The notes beneath the pieces were generated by a model, which made no database searches, was not told the origin of the DNA, and worked only from the letters and a program-made list of their open reading frames with translations. From positions 11,763 to 24,654 of the forward strand of contig MERZ01000060.1 in assembly GCA_001770785.1 (NCBI GenBank): a stretch of 12,892 nucleotides of DNA, written 5' to 3'. Shown here piece by piece: positions 1-7,563 of this stretch (the stretch's first letter is position 1; each line of letters starts with the position of its first letter). The stretch is from Burkholderiales bacterium RIFCSPHIGHO2_12_FULL_61_11. GTDB lineage: Bacteria > Pseudomonadota > Gammaproteobacteria > Burkholderiales > Burkholderiaceae_C. Position numbers and translations under genes: made by a program.

Positions 1-346
1 CCTGGCCATGGTGCCGCCGGAAAGCGTTGCCGAGCGTGAGCGGCTGCTGCTGATGGCCCACAAGCTGCTGCGCTTCACCACGCTATTGGCTGTTCCGGCC
101 GTCGCGACCGGCTTGTGGCTGTACCTTTGGTACCGCATCGGGTTCGGGGCAGGCAATGCCTGGATGCACGCCAAACTGGCCATGGTGGTGCTGGTGATGG
201 GCTATCACCACGCCTGCAGCCGGGTTCTGACCAGGTTCGATCAGAACCGCAATCTACACAGCCATGTCTGGTATCGCTGGTTCAATGAAATACCGATAGT
301 CTTGATGCTCATTGTGGTCATTTTGGTGGTGGTCAAGCCCTTCTAG
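1..346 (+). CDS. hemJ: HemJ/CopD-like (UPF0093) membrane protein, 5' truncated
   Basis: This is the C-terminal part of a small integral membrane protein cut by the left window edge. The frame is already open at base 2, so the ATG at 8 is probably internal. About 114 residues are visible, and family members are usually around 140-150 aa. Three hydrophobic segments are seen: the LLRFTTLLAVPAVATGLWL region, the KLAMVVLVMGYHH region and the C-terminal IPIVLMLIVVILVVVKPF. The pattern HAKL...YHHACSR and the ending RWFNE-P...VVVKPF are hallmarks of the HemJ (UPF0093) family. HemJ proteins act as protoporphyrinogen IX oxidase in heme synthesis in several bacteria; automated annotation often names betaproteobacterial members CopD family protein. 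The conserved histidines fit heme binding in the membrane. The family call is firm, but the enzymatic role is inferred. The VanZ gene starts 29 nt downstream. Confidence 0.75.
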   Translation, partial: LAMVPPESVAERERLLLMAHKLLRFTTLLAVPAVATGLWLYLWYRIGFGAGNAWMHAKLAMVVLVMGYHHACSRVLTRFDQNRNLHSHVWYRWFNEIPIVLMLIVVILVVVKPF

Positions 347-375
347 CCAGAAGCCGCCGTTTCAGCGAAAGCGTC

Positions 376-1521
376 ATGGACCGGCGACCCTCTCCTCTCC
401 GAACGATGCCCGCCGCGCAGCGCACCACGGCCTGGCCGCTGGCGCTGGCGGCCATCTGTCTGATCGTTTATGCCAGCCTGTATCCCTTTGCTGACTGGCG
501 CAACCAGGGCATCTCGCCGCTGCGCTTTCTGACAGCGCCGCTGCCAAAATACTGGACCGGTTTTGATGTGGGCGCCAACCTGCTGGGCTATGCGCCGCTG
601 GGGTTTTTGCTGGCCTTGTCGGCGCTGCGCAGCAGGCGCGTGTCCCGGGCTGTCAGTGTGGCGGTGCTCGGCAGCGCGCTGCTGTCGCTGGCCATGGAAA
701 TGCTGCAAAGCTACCTGCCGTCGCGCATTCCTTCCAACGTGGATCTGGCGCTCAATACGCTGGGCGCCTGGCTGGGTGCCTGCTGCGCATGGGCGCTGCA
801 GAAAGTCGGCGTGGTCGATCGCTGGAGTCGCTTCAGAGCACGCTGGTTTGCCCAGAATGCGCGGGGCGCGCTGGTGCTGTTGGTGCTCTGGCCCCCGGCG
901 CTGCTGTTTCCTGCCTCGGTGCCCTTGGGTCTGGGCCAGGTGTTCGAGCGGCTGGAGTCCGCGCTGGCCGAGGCGCTGGCTGACACCCCGTTTCTGGAGT
1001 GGATGCCCATGCGCGAGCTGGAGCTGCAGCCGCTGGTGCCCATCGCCGAACTGCTGTGCGTGACTCTGGGGGCGCTCATTCCTTGCTTGCTGGGCTACTG
1101 CGTGATTCGCACACGCTGGCAGCGCGCGACGTTCTCGGTGGCAATGATTGCGGTCGGGATGGCGGCGTCGGGCTTGTCGGCGGCCCTCAGCTATGGACCC
1201 CAGCATGCCTGGGCCTGGCTGGATCTGCCGGTGCAGGTGGGCATAGGATTGGCGGCAGTGTTGGCGCTCGCATTGCTGGCGCTGCCGCGCCGCGCCGCTG
1301 CAGCCCTGACCCTGCTGGCACTGGCCATTCATCTAGGGCTGCTCAATCAGGCGCCCGCCAACCCCTACTTTGCGCAGACGCTGCAAACCTGGGAACAGGG
1401 CCGTTTCATCCGTTTTCACGGTCTGGTGCAGTGGCTGGGCTGGCTCTGGCCTTATGCGGCCATGCTATATGTATTGGCGCGGCTGTCTGGCCGCGAGCGC
1501 CCACCGTCGGCTAAAACGTAA
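376..1521 (+). CDS. VanZ-domain multi-pass membrane protein with long C-terminal extension
   Basis: This 381-residue membrane protein starts with a VanZ-like domain at about residues 20-145. Visible VanZ hallmarks are YASLYPFADWR (32-42), an Asp/Asn pair followed by YAPLGF (64-77), and EMLQSYLPSR followed by a D...N..GAWLG pattern (108-134). VanZ was named for a teicoplanin-resistance protein, but most members have no known function, so this domain alone does not imply glycopeptide resistance. Single-domain VanZ proteins are usually under 200 aa. Here residues from about 165 onward add several further hydrophobic helices (near 165-190, 220-245, 250-275, 285-320 and 350-370) that I do not recognise. 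The start ATG at 376 has only a weak purine-rich ribosome site; Met11 (406) is an alternative. The ferredoxin gene begins 9 nt after the stop, suggesting co-transcription. Confidence 0.8.
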   Translation: MDRRPSPLRTMPAAQRTTAWPLALAAICLIVYASLYPFADWRNQGISPLRFLTAPLPKYWTGFDVGANLLGYAPLGFLLALSALRSRRVSRAVSVAVLGSALLSLAMEMLQSYLPSRIPSNVDLALNTLGAWLGACCAWALQKVGVVDRWSRFRARWFAQNARGALVLLVLWPPALLFPASVPLGLGQVFERLESALAEALADTPFLEWMPMRELELQPLVPIAELLCVTLGALIPCLLGYCVIRTRWQRATFSVAMIAVGMAASGLSAALSYGPQHAWAWLDLPVQVGIGLAAVLALALLALPRRAAAALTLLALAIHLGLLNQAPANPYFAQTLQTWEQGRFIRFHGLVQWLGWLWPYAAMLYVLARLSGRERPPSAKT

Positions 1522-1530
1522 AATCAGCCC

Positions 1531-1932
1531 ATGACCTCATCCATCTCCCAAGACGCCGCAACCAGCGAATCGGCTGCCGGCCTCGCCTCGGTGGCCGCCG
1601 CAACCGACTCCTATTACAAACGTCATATTTTCTTTTGCCTGAATCAGCGCAGCCATGGCGAGGCCTGTTGCGCCGACCACCGCGCGCAGGAAGCTTTTGA
1701 CCGCTGCAAATCGCAGGTCAAGGCCGCCGGGCTGGACGGGCCGGGCAAGGTGCGGGTCAACAAAGCCGGTTGCCTGGATCGTTGCGCCGCAGGTCCGGTC
1801 GCCGTGGTCTACCCCGATGCCGTCTGGTACACCTATATGGACGACAGCGATATCGACGAGATCGTCGAGTCTCACCTTAAGAACGGCCAGGTGGTGGAGC
1901 GCTTGCTGATACCGCCGCATCTGGGGCGTTAG
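1531..1932 (+). CDS. Thioredoxin-fold [2Fe-2S] ferredoxin
   Basis: This 133-residue protein belongs to the (2Fe-2S) ferredoxin group with a thioredoxin-like fold, related to the NuoE C-terminal domain and Aquifex/Azotobacter-type Fd. Likely cluster ligands are Cys36 (in HIFFCLNQR), Cys46 or Cys47 (EACCADH), and Cys81 and Cys85 in GCLDRC, which reproduce the family spacing C-x(9-11)-C...C-x3-C. The next residues AAGPVAVVYPDAVWY are also typical. Residues 1-27 form an Ala/Ser-rich extension of low complexity, and the conserved part begins at YYKRHIFF. The ATG at 1531 is the only Met before the core, although it lacks a clear Shine-Dalgarno sequence. It may be expressed with the VanZ gene 9 nt upstream. 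It probably carries one electron in the cytoplasm; the redox partner is unknown, and nothing links it to the oxidoreductase operon at the far end of the window. Confidence 0.85.
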   Translation: MTSSISQDAATSESAAGLASVAAATDSYYKRHIFFCLNQRSHGEACCADHRAQEAFDRCKSQVKAAGLDGPGKVRVNKAGCLDRCAAGPVAVVYPDAVWYTYMDDSDIDEIVESHLKNGQVVERLLIPPHLGR

Positions 1933-1999
1933 TCGTGCTGAGCGGAGGAACGCTTCAGGATCGCGCCTTGGCCAGACCGGCGAATTGCCTGGTTTTTCT

Positions 2000-2020
2000 G
2001 AAAAAATGCAAGATTTTTTC
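2000..2020. repeat. AT-rich inverted repeat between ferredoxin and hydrolase genes
   Basis: GAAAAAAT (2000-2007) and ATTTTTTC (2013-2020) form a perfect 8-bp inverted repeat around a 5-nt loop. It sits 67 nt after the ferredoxin stop and 69 nt before the hydrolase start. In RNA the stem would be almost all A-U, so it is weaker than a normal intrinsic terminator; its own 3' arm supplies the U-run. It could be a weak terminator or simply AT-rich promoter DNA. I see no convincing -35/-10 pair in this 157-nt gap. Confidence 0.35.
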
Positions 2021-2089
2021 CTCGAGCCCAATGGCTAGGGTGAGTGGCTCCTTTTTATATGGCAATACATTTGCGCGGAAAGTGTCCCT

Positions 2090-2734
2090 GTGAACTCCAA
2101 AACCCAAAAATCAAGCTTTCAAGGCCCGGCAGGTGCCCTTGAAATTGCGCGGGATGAGCCTGCCGGGGCTTCCCGCGGTGTCGCCGTCATTGCCCATCCG
2201 CACCCGCTGTTTGGCGGCACCCTGGACAACAAGGTGGTGCAAACACTGGCGCGGGCCTTCGTGCAAAGCGGCTGGACGGCTGTGCGCTTTAATTTTCGGG
2301 GCGTCGGCGGCAGTGCGGGTAGCCATGACGAGGGCCTGGGCGAGCTGGACGATTTTCTGGCGGTGGTGCGACACGTGGCACCGTCAGTCGAAAGCCAGAG
2401 TGCATTGGCGCTGGCCGGCTTTTCGTTTGGCGCTTTTGTCACCACGCATGCCTTTGAACGCCTGAACCCCAGCCGCAACATCGAAAAACTGGTGTTGGTC
2501 GGCACCAGCGTCAGCCGCGCCCCCGCAGCCCCGATCGACCAGGCTGCGCACCTCAAAACCCTGGTGCTGCATGGCGAGCAGGACGACACGGTGCTGTTGT
2601 CGGCCGTGCTGGACTGGGCGCGCCCGCAGGCACTTCCTGTTACGGTTGTGCCCGGGGTGGGCCACTTCTTTCATGGACAATTGACCTTGCTGAAAAATCT
2701 GGTGGCTCGCCACCTTTCATCGCCTACTCTCTGA
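2090..2734 (+). CDS. Small alpha/beta hydrolase (COG2945-like)
   Basis: This 214-residue cytoplasmic alpha/beta hydrolase has no signal peptide. The oxyanion-side motif HPHPLFGGTLDNK lies at 36-48 and VRFNFRGVGGS at 65-75. The nucleophile elbow GFSFG (110-114) places the catalytic Ser at 112. The acid is probably Asp165 or Asp166 (HGEQDDTV) and the base His192 (GVGHFFHG). This set of motifs matches the group of short bacterial hydrolases annotated as alpha/beta hydrolase or dienelactone-hydrolase-like (COG2945). The natural substrate is not known for the group. The start is GTG at 2090, supported by GGAAAG at 2077-2082 with a 7-nt spacer; there is no upstream in-frame ATG that keeps the frame open. 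dacC begins 73 nt downstream, and no functional link between the two is evident. Confidence 0.85.
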   Translation: MNSKTQKSSFQGPAGALEIARDEPAGASRGVAVIAHPHPLFGGTLDNKVVQTLARAFVQSGWTAVRFNFRGVGGSAGSHDEGLGELDDFLAVVRHVAPSVESQSALALAGFSFGAFVTTHAFERLNPSRNIEKLVLVGTSVSRAPAAPIDQAAHLKTLVLHGEQDDTVLLSAVLDWARPQALPVTVVPGVGHFFHGQLTLLKNLVARHLSSPTL

Positions 2735-2739
2735 GGGTG

Positions 2740-2770
2740 GATCGTCGCCGATCTGCCTAGCCGTTTTTTT
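2740..2770 (+). terminator. Possible weak terminator after the hydrolase gene
   Basis: A short hairpin GATCG-TCGC-CGATC (2740-2753) lies 5 nt past the hydrolase stop. A run of seven T residues is found at 2764-2770, but 10 nt separate the stem from the T-run, so this is not a textbook intrinsic terminator. It may partly separate hydrolase and dacC transcription. Confidence 0.3.
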
Positions 2771-2807
2771 CTTTCTTCATCCACTTTCAGTTACGGACTT
2801 TTCCGAC

Positions 2808-4037
2808 ATGCAATGTTCCCTAAAGGCCCCTCGTGGCCGGTACAGCCTGCGCGGCCTCGCCGCCACCGCGCTGCTGGCTTTCTCCGCTGTGCTGCCCGGC
2901 GCCCACGCCCAAGCTCCCGTCCAGACCCCGCAAGCCCCCGAGATTGCCGCGCGTTCCTACCTGCTGCTGGATGTCACGGCCAACCAGATCCTTGCCGCCA
3001 AAGACATCGATTCCCCGGTTGAGCCAGCCTCGCTGACCAAGTTGATGACCGAATACCTGGTGTTCGATGCGCTCAGATCAAAAAAAATCGCGCTCAAGCA
3101 GACCCTTGGCGTCAGCGAGCGCGCCTGGAAAATGCCGGGTTCCCGCATGTTCATTGACCCCAAAATGCAGGTGCCGGTTGAAGACCTCATCAAGGGCATG
3201 GTCGTGCAGTCGGGCAATGACGCCACCATGGCGCTGGCCGAAGGCGTCGGCGGCACCGTTGGGCACTTTGTGCAGCTCATGAATGAGCAGGCCAAGGCGC
3301 TGGGCATGAAGTCGACGAGCTACAAAAATCCCGAAGGCCTGACCGAGGCGGGGCACACCACCACGGCCCGCGACCTGAGCATCCTGGCCACTCGCCTGAT
3401 GCACGATTTCCCCGACTACGTCGGCTATTCGGCGATCAAGAAGTACCGCTACCCTGGAACACCGGTGGCCAACGACACCAACCGCAACACCTTGCTGTTC
3501 CGCGACCCGACCGTGGATGGCCTGAAAACCGGCCACACCGAGGCGGCCGGCTACTGCATGATCGCCACGGCCAGGCGCGATTTTCCCAATCTGGGGGTCG
3601 GTGGGGCGCCCGGCAGTCGGCGCCTGCTGGTCATTGTGCTGGGAACGTCCAGCGACAGCGTCCGCGCCAACGAATCCCAAAAACTGCTGAACTGGGGCTA
3701 CACGGCGTTCGAAGCCGTCAAGCTCTTTGACGCGGGTCAGGCGGTCGTCGCGCCGTCGGTGTGGAAGGGCAAGTCGTCCACGGTCAAGCTCGGTCGGCCC
3801 GACGCCATTGTGGTGGCAGTCGCTGCAGGAAGCGCGCCCAAGGTCAAAACCCAGGTCGCCCGGCCCGACCCGCTGGTCGCGCCTTTTGTGAAGGGTCAGT
3901 CACTGGGAACGCTCAAAGTCATGCTGGGTGACAACCCCACGCCCGTGGCTGAAGTGCCGCTGGTGGCGCTGGAGGCCGTGGAAGAGGCGGGCATTCTCGG
4001 CCGCGCCTGGGATTCCATCAGGCTCTGGATCATGTAG
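2808..4037 (+). CDS. dacC: D-alanyl-D-alanine carboxypeptidase (PBP5/6 type)
   Basis: This 409-residue exported penicillin-binding protein of the peptidase S11 family removes the terminal D-Ala from peptidoglycan pentapeptides in the periplasm, which limits cross-linking. All three active-site motifs are present: SLTK at 75-78 (nucleophile Ser75), SGN at 135-137 and KTG at 240-242 within TVDGLKTGHTEAAGY. A Sec signal peptide covers residues 1-34, with a basic N-region, a hydrophobic core and AHA before Gln35. After the catalytic domain comes the beta-rich PBP5 C-terminal domain. The protein ends with ILGRAWDSIRLWIM, an amphipathic helix like the membrane anchor of E. coli PBP5/6. Length and layout match the DacA/DacC group; the exact paralogue name is uncertain. 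The start at 2808 gives a good signal peptide. It is followed by a hairpin and then the str-operon promoter. Confidence 0.93.
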   Translation: MQCSLKAPRGRYSLRGLAATALLAFSAVLPGAHAQAPVQTPQAPEIAARSYLLLDVTANQILAAKDIDSPVEPASLTKLMTEYLVFDALRSKKIALKQTLGVSERAWKMPGSRMFIDPKMQVPVEDLIKGMVVQSGNDATMALAEGVGGTVGHFVQLMNEQAKALGMKSTSYKNPEGLTEAGHTTTARDLSILATRLMHDFPDYVGYSAIKKYRYPGTPVANDTNRNTLLFRDPTVDGLKTGHTEAAGYCMIATARRDFPNLGVGGAPGSRRLLVIVLGTSSDSVRANESQKLLNWGYTAFEAVKLFDAGQAVVAPSVWKGKSSTVKLGRPDAIVVAVAAGSAPKVKTQVARPDPLVAPFVKGQSLGTLKVMLGDNPTPVAEVPLVALEAVEEAGILGRAWDSIRLWIM

Positions 4038-4059
4038 CCAACAACCCTCGCGTCATGTC

Positions 4060-4080
4060 CGCTGCGATGCCGTCGTAGCG
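4060..4080 (+). terminator. Hairpin after dacC, possible terminator
   Basis: CGCTGCGA (4060-4067) pairs with TCGTAGCG (4073-4080) over 8 bp with one G-U pair and a 5-nt loop. It lies 22 nt after the dacC stop and 18 nt before the -35 box of the str promoter. No U-run follows directly, so it may be a Rho-assisted end or a 3'-end stabilising hairpin for dacC mRNA. Confidence 0.4.
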
Positions 4081-4097
4081 CCTGTGCCGCGATTTAC

Positions 4098-4126
4098 TTG
4101 AGCCTATTTGCTATCCGGTTTATACT
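4098..4126 (+). promoter_or_regulatory. Sigma70-type promoter of the str operon
   Basis: A -35 box TTGAGC (4098-4103, 4 of 6 matches to TTGACA) and a -10 box TATACT (4121-4126, 5 of 6 matches) are separated by an ideal 17 bp. Transcription would start near 4133, giving a leader of about 60 nt before rpsL. This is the best promoter I can see in the window and it lies where the main str promoter is expected. Confidence 0.7.
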
Positions 4127-4132
4127 AGAAAG

Positions 4133-4169
4133 CTTTTCCGCTTTTGGTGCGGCAAAGTTTTTATTTTTT
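4133..4169 (+). promoter_or_regulatory. rpsL leader hairpin followed by U-rich tract
   Basis: CTTT-T-CCGC (4133-4141) can pair with GCGG-C-AAAG (4149-4157) around a 7-nt loop, with one T/C mismatch. It is followed by TTTTT-A-TTTTTT (4158-4169). The layout resembles an intrinsic terminator or attenuator, but the stem would begin almost at the expected transcript 5' end. A 5' stabilising stem plus a U-rich ribosome (S1) landing site is an equally good reading. The rpsL ribosome site is probably AGGGA at 4181-4185. Confidence 0.4.
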
Positions 4170-4195
4170 CTCAAACGTTTAGGGACGTTTTTCCA

Positions 4196-4573
4196 ATGCC
4201 AACCATCAATCAGTTAGTCCGTCAGGGGCGCGAGGTCGAAAAGATCAAGTCCAAGAGCCCTGCGATGGAAAATTCTCCACAGCGCCGCGGCGTGTGCACT
4301 CGCGTGTACACGACAACGCCTAAAAAGCCAAACTCCGCTCTGCGTAAAGTCGCCAAGGTGCGCCTGACCAACGGATTTGAAATCATCTCCTACATCGGCG
4401 GCGAAGGCCACAACCTGCAGGAACACAGCGTGGTGCTGGTTCGTGGCGGTCGTGTCAAGGACTTGCCAGGTGTGCGTTACCACATCGTTCGCGGTGCGCT
4501 CGACTTGCAGGGCGTGAAAGACCGCAAGCAGTCGCGTTCCAAGTACGGCGCCAAGCGTCCCAAGGCTAAATAA
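4196..4573 (+). CDS. rpsL: 30S ribosomal protein S12 (uS12)
   Basis: This 125-residue S12 is a component of the 30S decoding centre and of translational fidelity. The whole length matches the bacterial family: N-terminal [11 protein letters not shown], the loop [13 protein letters not shown] at 39-51 and [13 protein letters not shown] at 84-96. Lys43 and Lys88, where streptomycin-resistance substitutions usually arise, are both wild type. Asp89, the residue methylthiolated by RimO in E. coli, is present. It is the first gene of the str operon behind the promoter at 4098-4126. The strong base composition and lack of indels indicate a normal functional copy. Confidence 0.98.
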   Translation: MPTINQLVRQGREVEKIKSKSPAMENSPQRRGVCTRVYTTTPKKPNSALRKVAKVRLTNGFEIISYIGGEGHNLQEHSVVLVRGGRVKDLPGVRYHIVRGALDLQGVKDRKQSRSKYGAKRPKAK

Positions 4574-4778
4574 GCCACTTGGTTCGAACGCCACAGTTCG
4601 CGCCAGAAGAAGTTGTCATGACTCCTTCGAAAAAGCAGGTGCTTGGAAATCACCCTGGCAGGTGTTTCAAGCGAAGTGACCCAAGTGCAAATTGTTGCGC
4701 CGGTCGAGTAAGTGAGAGCTGTCATAACTCTCGCGGTGCTGCCAATAGCAGTGCCAACTGAAGCAAAGAGGTGAAAAA
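4574..4778 (+). promoter_or_regulatory. Structured rpsL-rpsG intercistronic region
   Basis: This 205-nt gap contains no gene but several inverted repeats. GCTTG...CACC (4641-4654) pairs with GGTG...CAAGC (4661-4672) with two single-base bulges and a 6-nt loop. GTGAGAG (4712-4718) pairs with CTCTCGC (4728-4734), with one G-U pair. GGTGCTGC (4735-4742) pairs with GCAGTGCC (4748-4755) around CAATA, with two G-U pairs. CGAAC/GTTCG and the palindrome GTCATGAC (4615-4622) are further upstream. The last two hairpins abut and end 12 nt before the rpsG Shine-Dalgarno sequence (GAGGTG, 4768-4773). In E. coli, protein S7 binds the rpsL-rpsG spacer and represses its own translation; this region is the positional equivalent, though longer. 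Confidence 0.6.
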
Positions 4779-5252
4779 ATGCCACGTCGTCGCGAAGTCC
4801 CTAAACGTGAAATTCTTCCTGATCCAAAATTTGGCGATGTCGATCTTGCCAAATTCATGAACGTGATCATGCAAGGCGGCAAGAAAGCCGTCGCAGAGCG
4901 CATTATTTATGGCGCTCTGGAGCAAATTGAAAAAAAGAACCCCGGCAAAGATCCGCTGGAGGCTTTCCACATGGCCATCGGCAACATCAAGCCCATGGTT
5001 GAAGTGAAATCCCGCCGCGTTGGTGGTGCCAACTACCAGGTGCCCGTTGAAGTGCGCCCTGTCCGTCGTATGGCCCTGGCCATGCGCTGGCTCAAGGAAG
5101 CGGCCAAAAAGCGCGGTGAAAAATCCATGTCGCTGCGTCTGGCCAACGAGTTGATGGAGGCCACCGAAGGTCGTGGCGGCGCCATGAAAAAGCGTGACGA
5201 AGTTCACCGCATGGCCGAAGCCAACAAGGCGTTCAGCCACTTCCGCTTCTAA
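4779..5252 (+). CDS. rpsG: 30S ribosomal protein S7 (uS7)
   Basis: This 157-residue S7 is the primary 16S rRNA 3'-domain binder that nucleates assembly of the 30S head. It is recognised along its length: [55 protein letters not shown] and the C-terminal [21 protein letters not shown]. Length is normal for the family. The start is fixed by GAGGTG at 4768-4773, 5 nt before the ATG. In E. coli S7 is the autoregulator of the str operon, and the structured gap in front of this gene is a plausible target here. fusA follows after an unusually long 199-nt spacer. Confidence 0.98.
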
Positions 5253-5451
5253 TTCTTCAATTGCAGTGTTTACAGCGCTGATTTGACGGGTTGCCAGCTG
5301 ATTTCAGGGTGCCAAGCACCTCGATTTCTGCTGGTTCAATCCCAATTCTGCCGGCCAGGCGCAAAACGCACGGCCGGCAGACGCGCAAGACAAGCATGAA
5401 AGTTGCCTTGGCAACGAGTCTATGTTCGTAACCTCGAACTGAAAGTAATTT
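5253..5451 (+). promoter_or_regulatory. Structured rpsG-fusA intercistronic region
   Basis: This 199-nt gap has no gene. It holds a perfect 10-bp stem TCTGCCGGCC (5347-5356) / GGCCGGCAGA (5372-5381), whose 15-nt loop contains an inner GCG-CAAAA-CGC hairpin. It also has CCAGC (5294-5298) / GCTGG (5330-5334) enclosing GGTGC-CAA-GCACC (5308-5320), and GTTGCC-TT-GGCAAC (5402-5415). No U-run follows the GC-rich stem, so a simple intrinsic terminator is unlikely. Protein-binding, mRNA-processing or stability roles are possible. The fusA ribosome site is weak (GAAAG near 5442). Confidence 0.55.
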
Positions 5452-7554
5452 ATGTCCCGCGCTACCCCCATTCAAAACTACCGCAACATTGGTATTTCCG
5501 CGCACATTGACGCTGGCAAAACCACCACCACAGAGCGGATCCTTTTTTACACCGGCGTGACCCACAAGATTGGTGAAGTTCACGACGGCGCGGCCACCAT
5601 GGACTGGATGGAGCAGGAGCAGGAGCGTGGCATCACGATCACTTCCGCTGCGACCACCTGTTTCTGGAAGGGCATGGACACCTCCCTGCCCGAGCACCGC
5701 ATCAACATCATCGACACCCCCGGCCACGTCGACTTCACCATCGAGGTGGAGCGTTCCATGCGCGTGCTGGACGGTGCCTGCATGGTGTATTGCGCTGTCG
5801 GCGGCGTGCAGCCTCAGTCCGAGACCGTCTGGCGCCAGGCCAACAAGTACAAAGTGCCACGCTTGGCCTTCGTCAACAAGATGGACCGCACCGGCGCGAA
5901 CTTCTTCAAGGTCGTTGAGCAAATGAAGCTGCGCCTGAAAGCCAATCCCGTGCCCATGGTGGTCCCGATCGGTGCCGAAGAGAACTTCACCGGCGTGATT
6001 GACCTGATCAAGATGAAAGCCATCATCTGGGATGAGGCTTCGCAAGGCATGAAGTTCGACTATCGTGAGATCCCGGCTGAGCTGCTGGCATTGGCCAAGG
6101 AATGGCGCGAAAAGATGGTCGAGGCGGCTGCCGAGGCATCTGAAGAGCTCATGAACAAGTACCTCGAAGAGGGTGACTTGAGCGAAGAGGAAATCAAGTT
6201 CGGTATTCGCACGCGCACGATCGCCAGCGAAATTCAACCGATGTACTGCGGCTCAGCCTTCAAGAACAAAGGCGTGCAGCGCATGCTGGACGCCGTGATT
6301 GAATTCATGCCGTCGCCGCTGGATATTCCGCCTGTCAAGGGGACGGACGAAGACGAAGCGCCGGTGACGCGCAAGGCCGACGACAACGAAAAATTCTCGG
6401 CGCTGGCATTCAAACTGATGACTGACCCTTTTGTCGGCCAGTTGACCTTTGTGCGCGTGTACTCCGGCGTACTGAAAAAAGGCGACAGCGTTTTCAACCC
6501 GATCAAGGGCAAAAAAGAGCGTATCGGCCGTATCGTGCAGATGCACGCCAACGACCGCAAGGAAGTCAGCGAAATCTGCGCCGGGGACATCGCCGCCTGC
6601 GTCGGTTTGAAAGACGTCACCACGGGTGAAACCCTCTGCGATCCGGACGCCATCATCATGCTCGAACGCATGGTGTTCCCCGAGCCTGTGATTGCGCAGG
6701 CCGTGGAACCAAAGACCAAGGTTGACCAGGAAAAAATGGGTATCGCGCTGCAGCGACTGGCGCAGGAAGACCCTTCGTTCCGCGTCAAGACCGACGAAGA
6801 ATCAGGCCAGACCATCATCGCCGGCATGGGCGAGTTGCACCTTGAGATTATTGTCGACCGCATGCGGCGCGAGTTTGGCGTGGAAGCCAACGTCGGCAAG
6901 CCGCAAGTGGCTTACCGTGAAACCATCCGCAAGACGATCGAAGATGCCGAAGGCAAGTTCGTGCGTCAGTCCGGCGGCAAGGGCCAGTACGGTCACGTGG
7001 TGCTCAAGATTGAGCCGAATGAACCTGGTAAAGGCATCGAGTTCATCGACGCCATCAAGGGGGGTGTGGTGCCGCGCGAATATATTCCTGCGGTTGAAAA
7101 AGGTATTCACGAAGCGGTGACCTCGGGCGTGCTGGCCGGCTACCCGGTGGTGGACGTCAAGGTGACGCTGCACTTCGGTTCCTACCACGATGTGGACTCG
7201 AACGAAATGGCCTTCAAGATGGCTGCCATTTTCGGCTTCAAGGAAGGCTGCCGAAAGGCCAATCCGGTCATTCTTGAGCCGATGATGGCCGTTGAAGTCG
7301 AAACGCCTGAAGACTACGCCGGCAACGTGATGGGCGATTTGGCCTCACGCCGCGGCATGGTGCAAGGCATGGAAGATATGCTCGGTGGCGGCAAGGCCAT
7401 CAAGGCTGAAGTTCCCCTGTCCGAAATGTTCGGCTACTCGACCACGCTGCGTTCCATGTCACAGGGTCGTGCGACCTACTCCATGGAGTTCAAGCACTAC
7501 TCTGAAGCGCCGCGCAATGTGTCTGAAGCCATCATGGCTGCCCGCGCCAAGTAA
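5452..7554 (+). CDS. fusA: Elongation factor G
   Basis: This 700-residue translational GTPase drives mRNA-tRNA translocation and, with RRF, ribosome recycling. GTPase motifs are intact: G1 AHIDAGKTT at 17-25, the switch I run [11 protein letters not shown] at 58-68, G3 DTPGH at 87-91 (catalytic His91) and G4 NKMD at 141-144. Domain II, the III/V folds and the domain IV region with GGKGQYGHV are all recognisable, and the length is normal for EF-G. The start ATG at 5452 gives the standard N-terminus [20 protein letters not shown], despite a weak Shine-Dalgarno sequence. It sits between rpsG and tuf in the str operon. No second, divergent fusA-like gene is visible. Confidence 0.98.
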   Translation: MSRATPIQNYRNIGISAHIDAGKTTTTERILFYTGVTHKIGEVHDGAATMDWMEQEQERGITITSAATTCFWKGMDTSLPEHRINIIDTPGHVDFTIEVERSMRVLDGACMVYCAVGGVQPQSETVWRQANKYKVPRLAFVNKMDRTGANFFKVVEQMKLRLKANPVPMVVPIGAEENFTGVIDLIKMKAIIWDEASQGMKFDYREIPAELLALAKEWREKMVEAAAEASEELMNKYLEEGDLSEEEIKFGIRTRTIASEIQPMYCGSAFKNKGVQRMLDAVIEFMPSPLDIPPVKGTDEDEAPVTRKADDNEKFSALAFKLMTDPFVGQLTFVRVYSGVLKKGDSVFNPIKGKKERIGRIVQMHANDRKEVSEICAGDIAACVGLKDVTTGETLCDPDAIIMLERMVFPEPVIAQAVEPKTKVDQEKMGIALQRLAQEDPSFRVKTDEESGQTIIAGMGELHLEIIVDRMRREFGVEANVGKPQVAYRETIRKTIEDAEGKFVRQSGGKGQYGHVVLKIEPNEPGKGIEFIDAIKGGVVPREYIPAVEKGIHEAVTSGVLAGYPVVDVKVTLHFGSYHDVDSNEMAFKMAAIFGFKEGCRKANPVILEPMMAVEVETPEDYAGNVMGDLASRRGMVQGMEDMLGGGKAIKAEVPLSEMFGYSTTLRSMSQGRATYSMEFKHYSEAPRNVSEAIMAARAK

Positions 7555-7563
7555 GCAAAAACA

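Noticed and set aside
343..1332. A 329-codon minus-strand open frame antisense to the VanZ gene
   Set aside because: Its translation is Gln/Arg/His-rich low-complexity sequence typical of a shadow frame, whereas the plus frame gives a convincing VanZ membrane protein.
376..1521. Glycopeptide-resistance gene (vanZ)
   Set aside because: Only the domain family is shared. No vanHAX-type genes are nearby, and VanZ-domain proteins are widespread in Gram-negative bacteria with other or unknown roles.
2701..2714. GGTGGC-TC-GCCACC inverted repeat at the end of the hydrolase gene
   Set aside because: It lies inside the coding sequence, has a 2-nt loop and no following T-run, so it is probably chance in GC-rich coding DNA.
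4579..4761. A 60-codon plus-strand frame in the rpsL-rpsG spacer, as a possible small gene
   Set aside because: It has no Shine-Dalgarno sequence, no sensible composition, and overlaps the stem-loops. A leader peptide cannot be excluded but nothing supports it.
5257..6237. A 326-codon minus-strand open frame over the rpsG-fusA gap and fusA 5' end
   Set aside because: Most of it is antisense to fusA, and it shows no recognisable domain or ribosome site. The part in the spacer is better explained by RNA hairpins.
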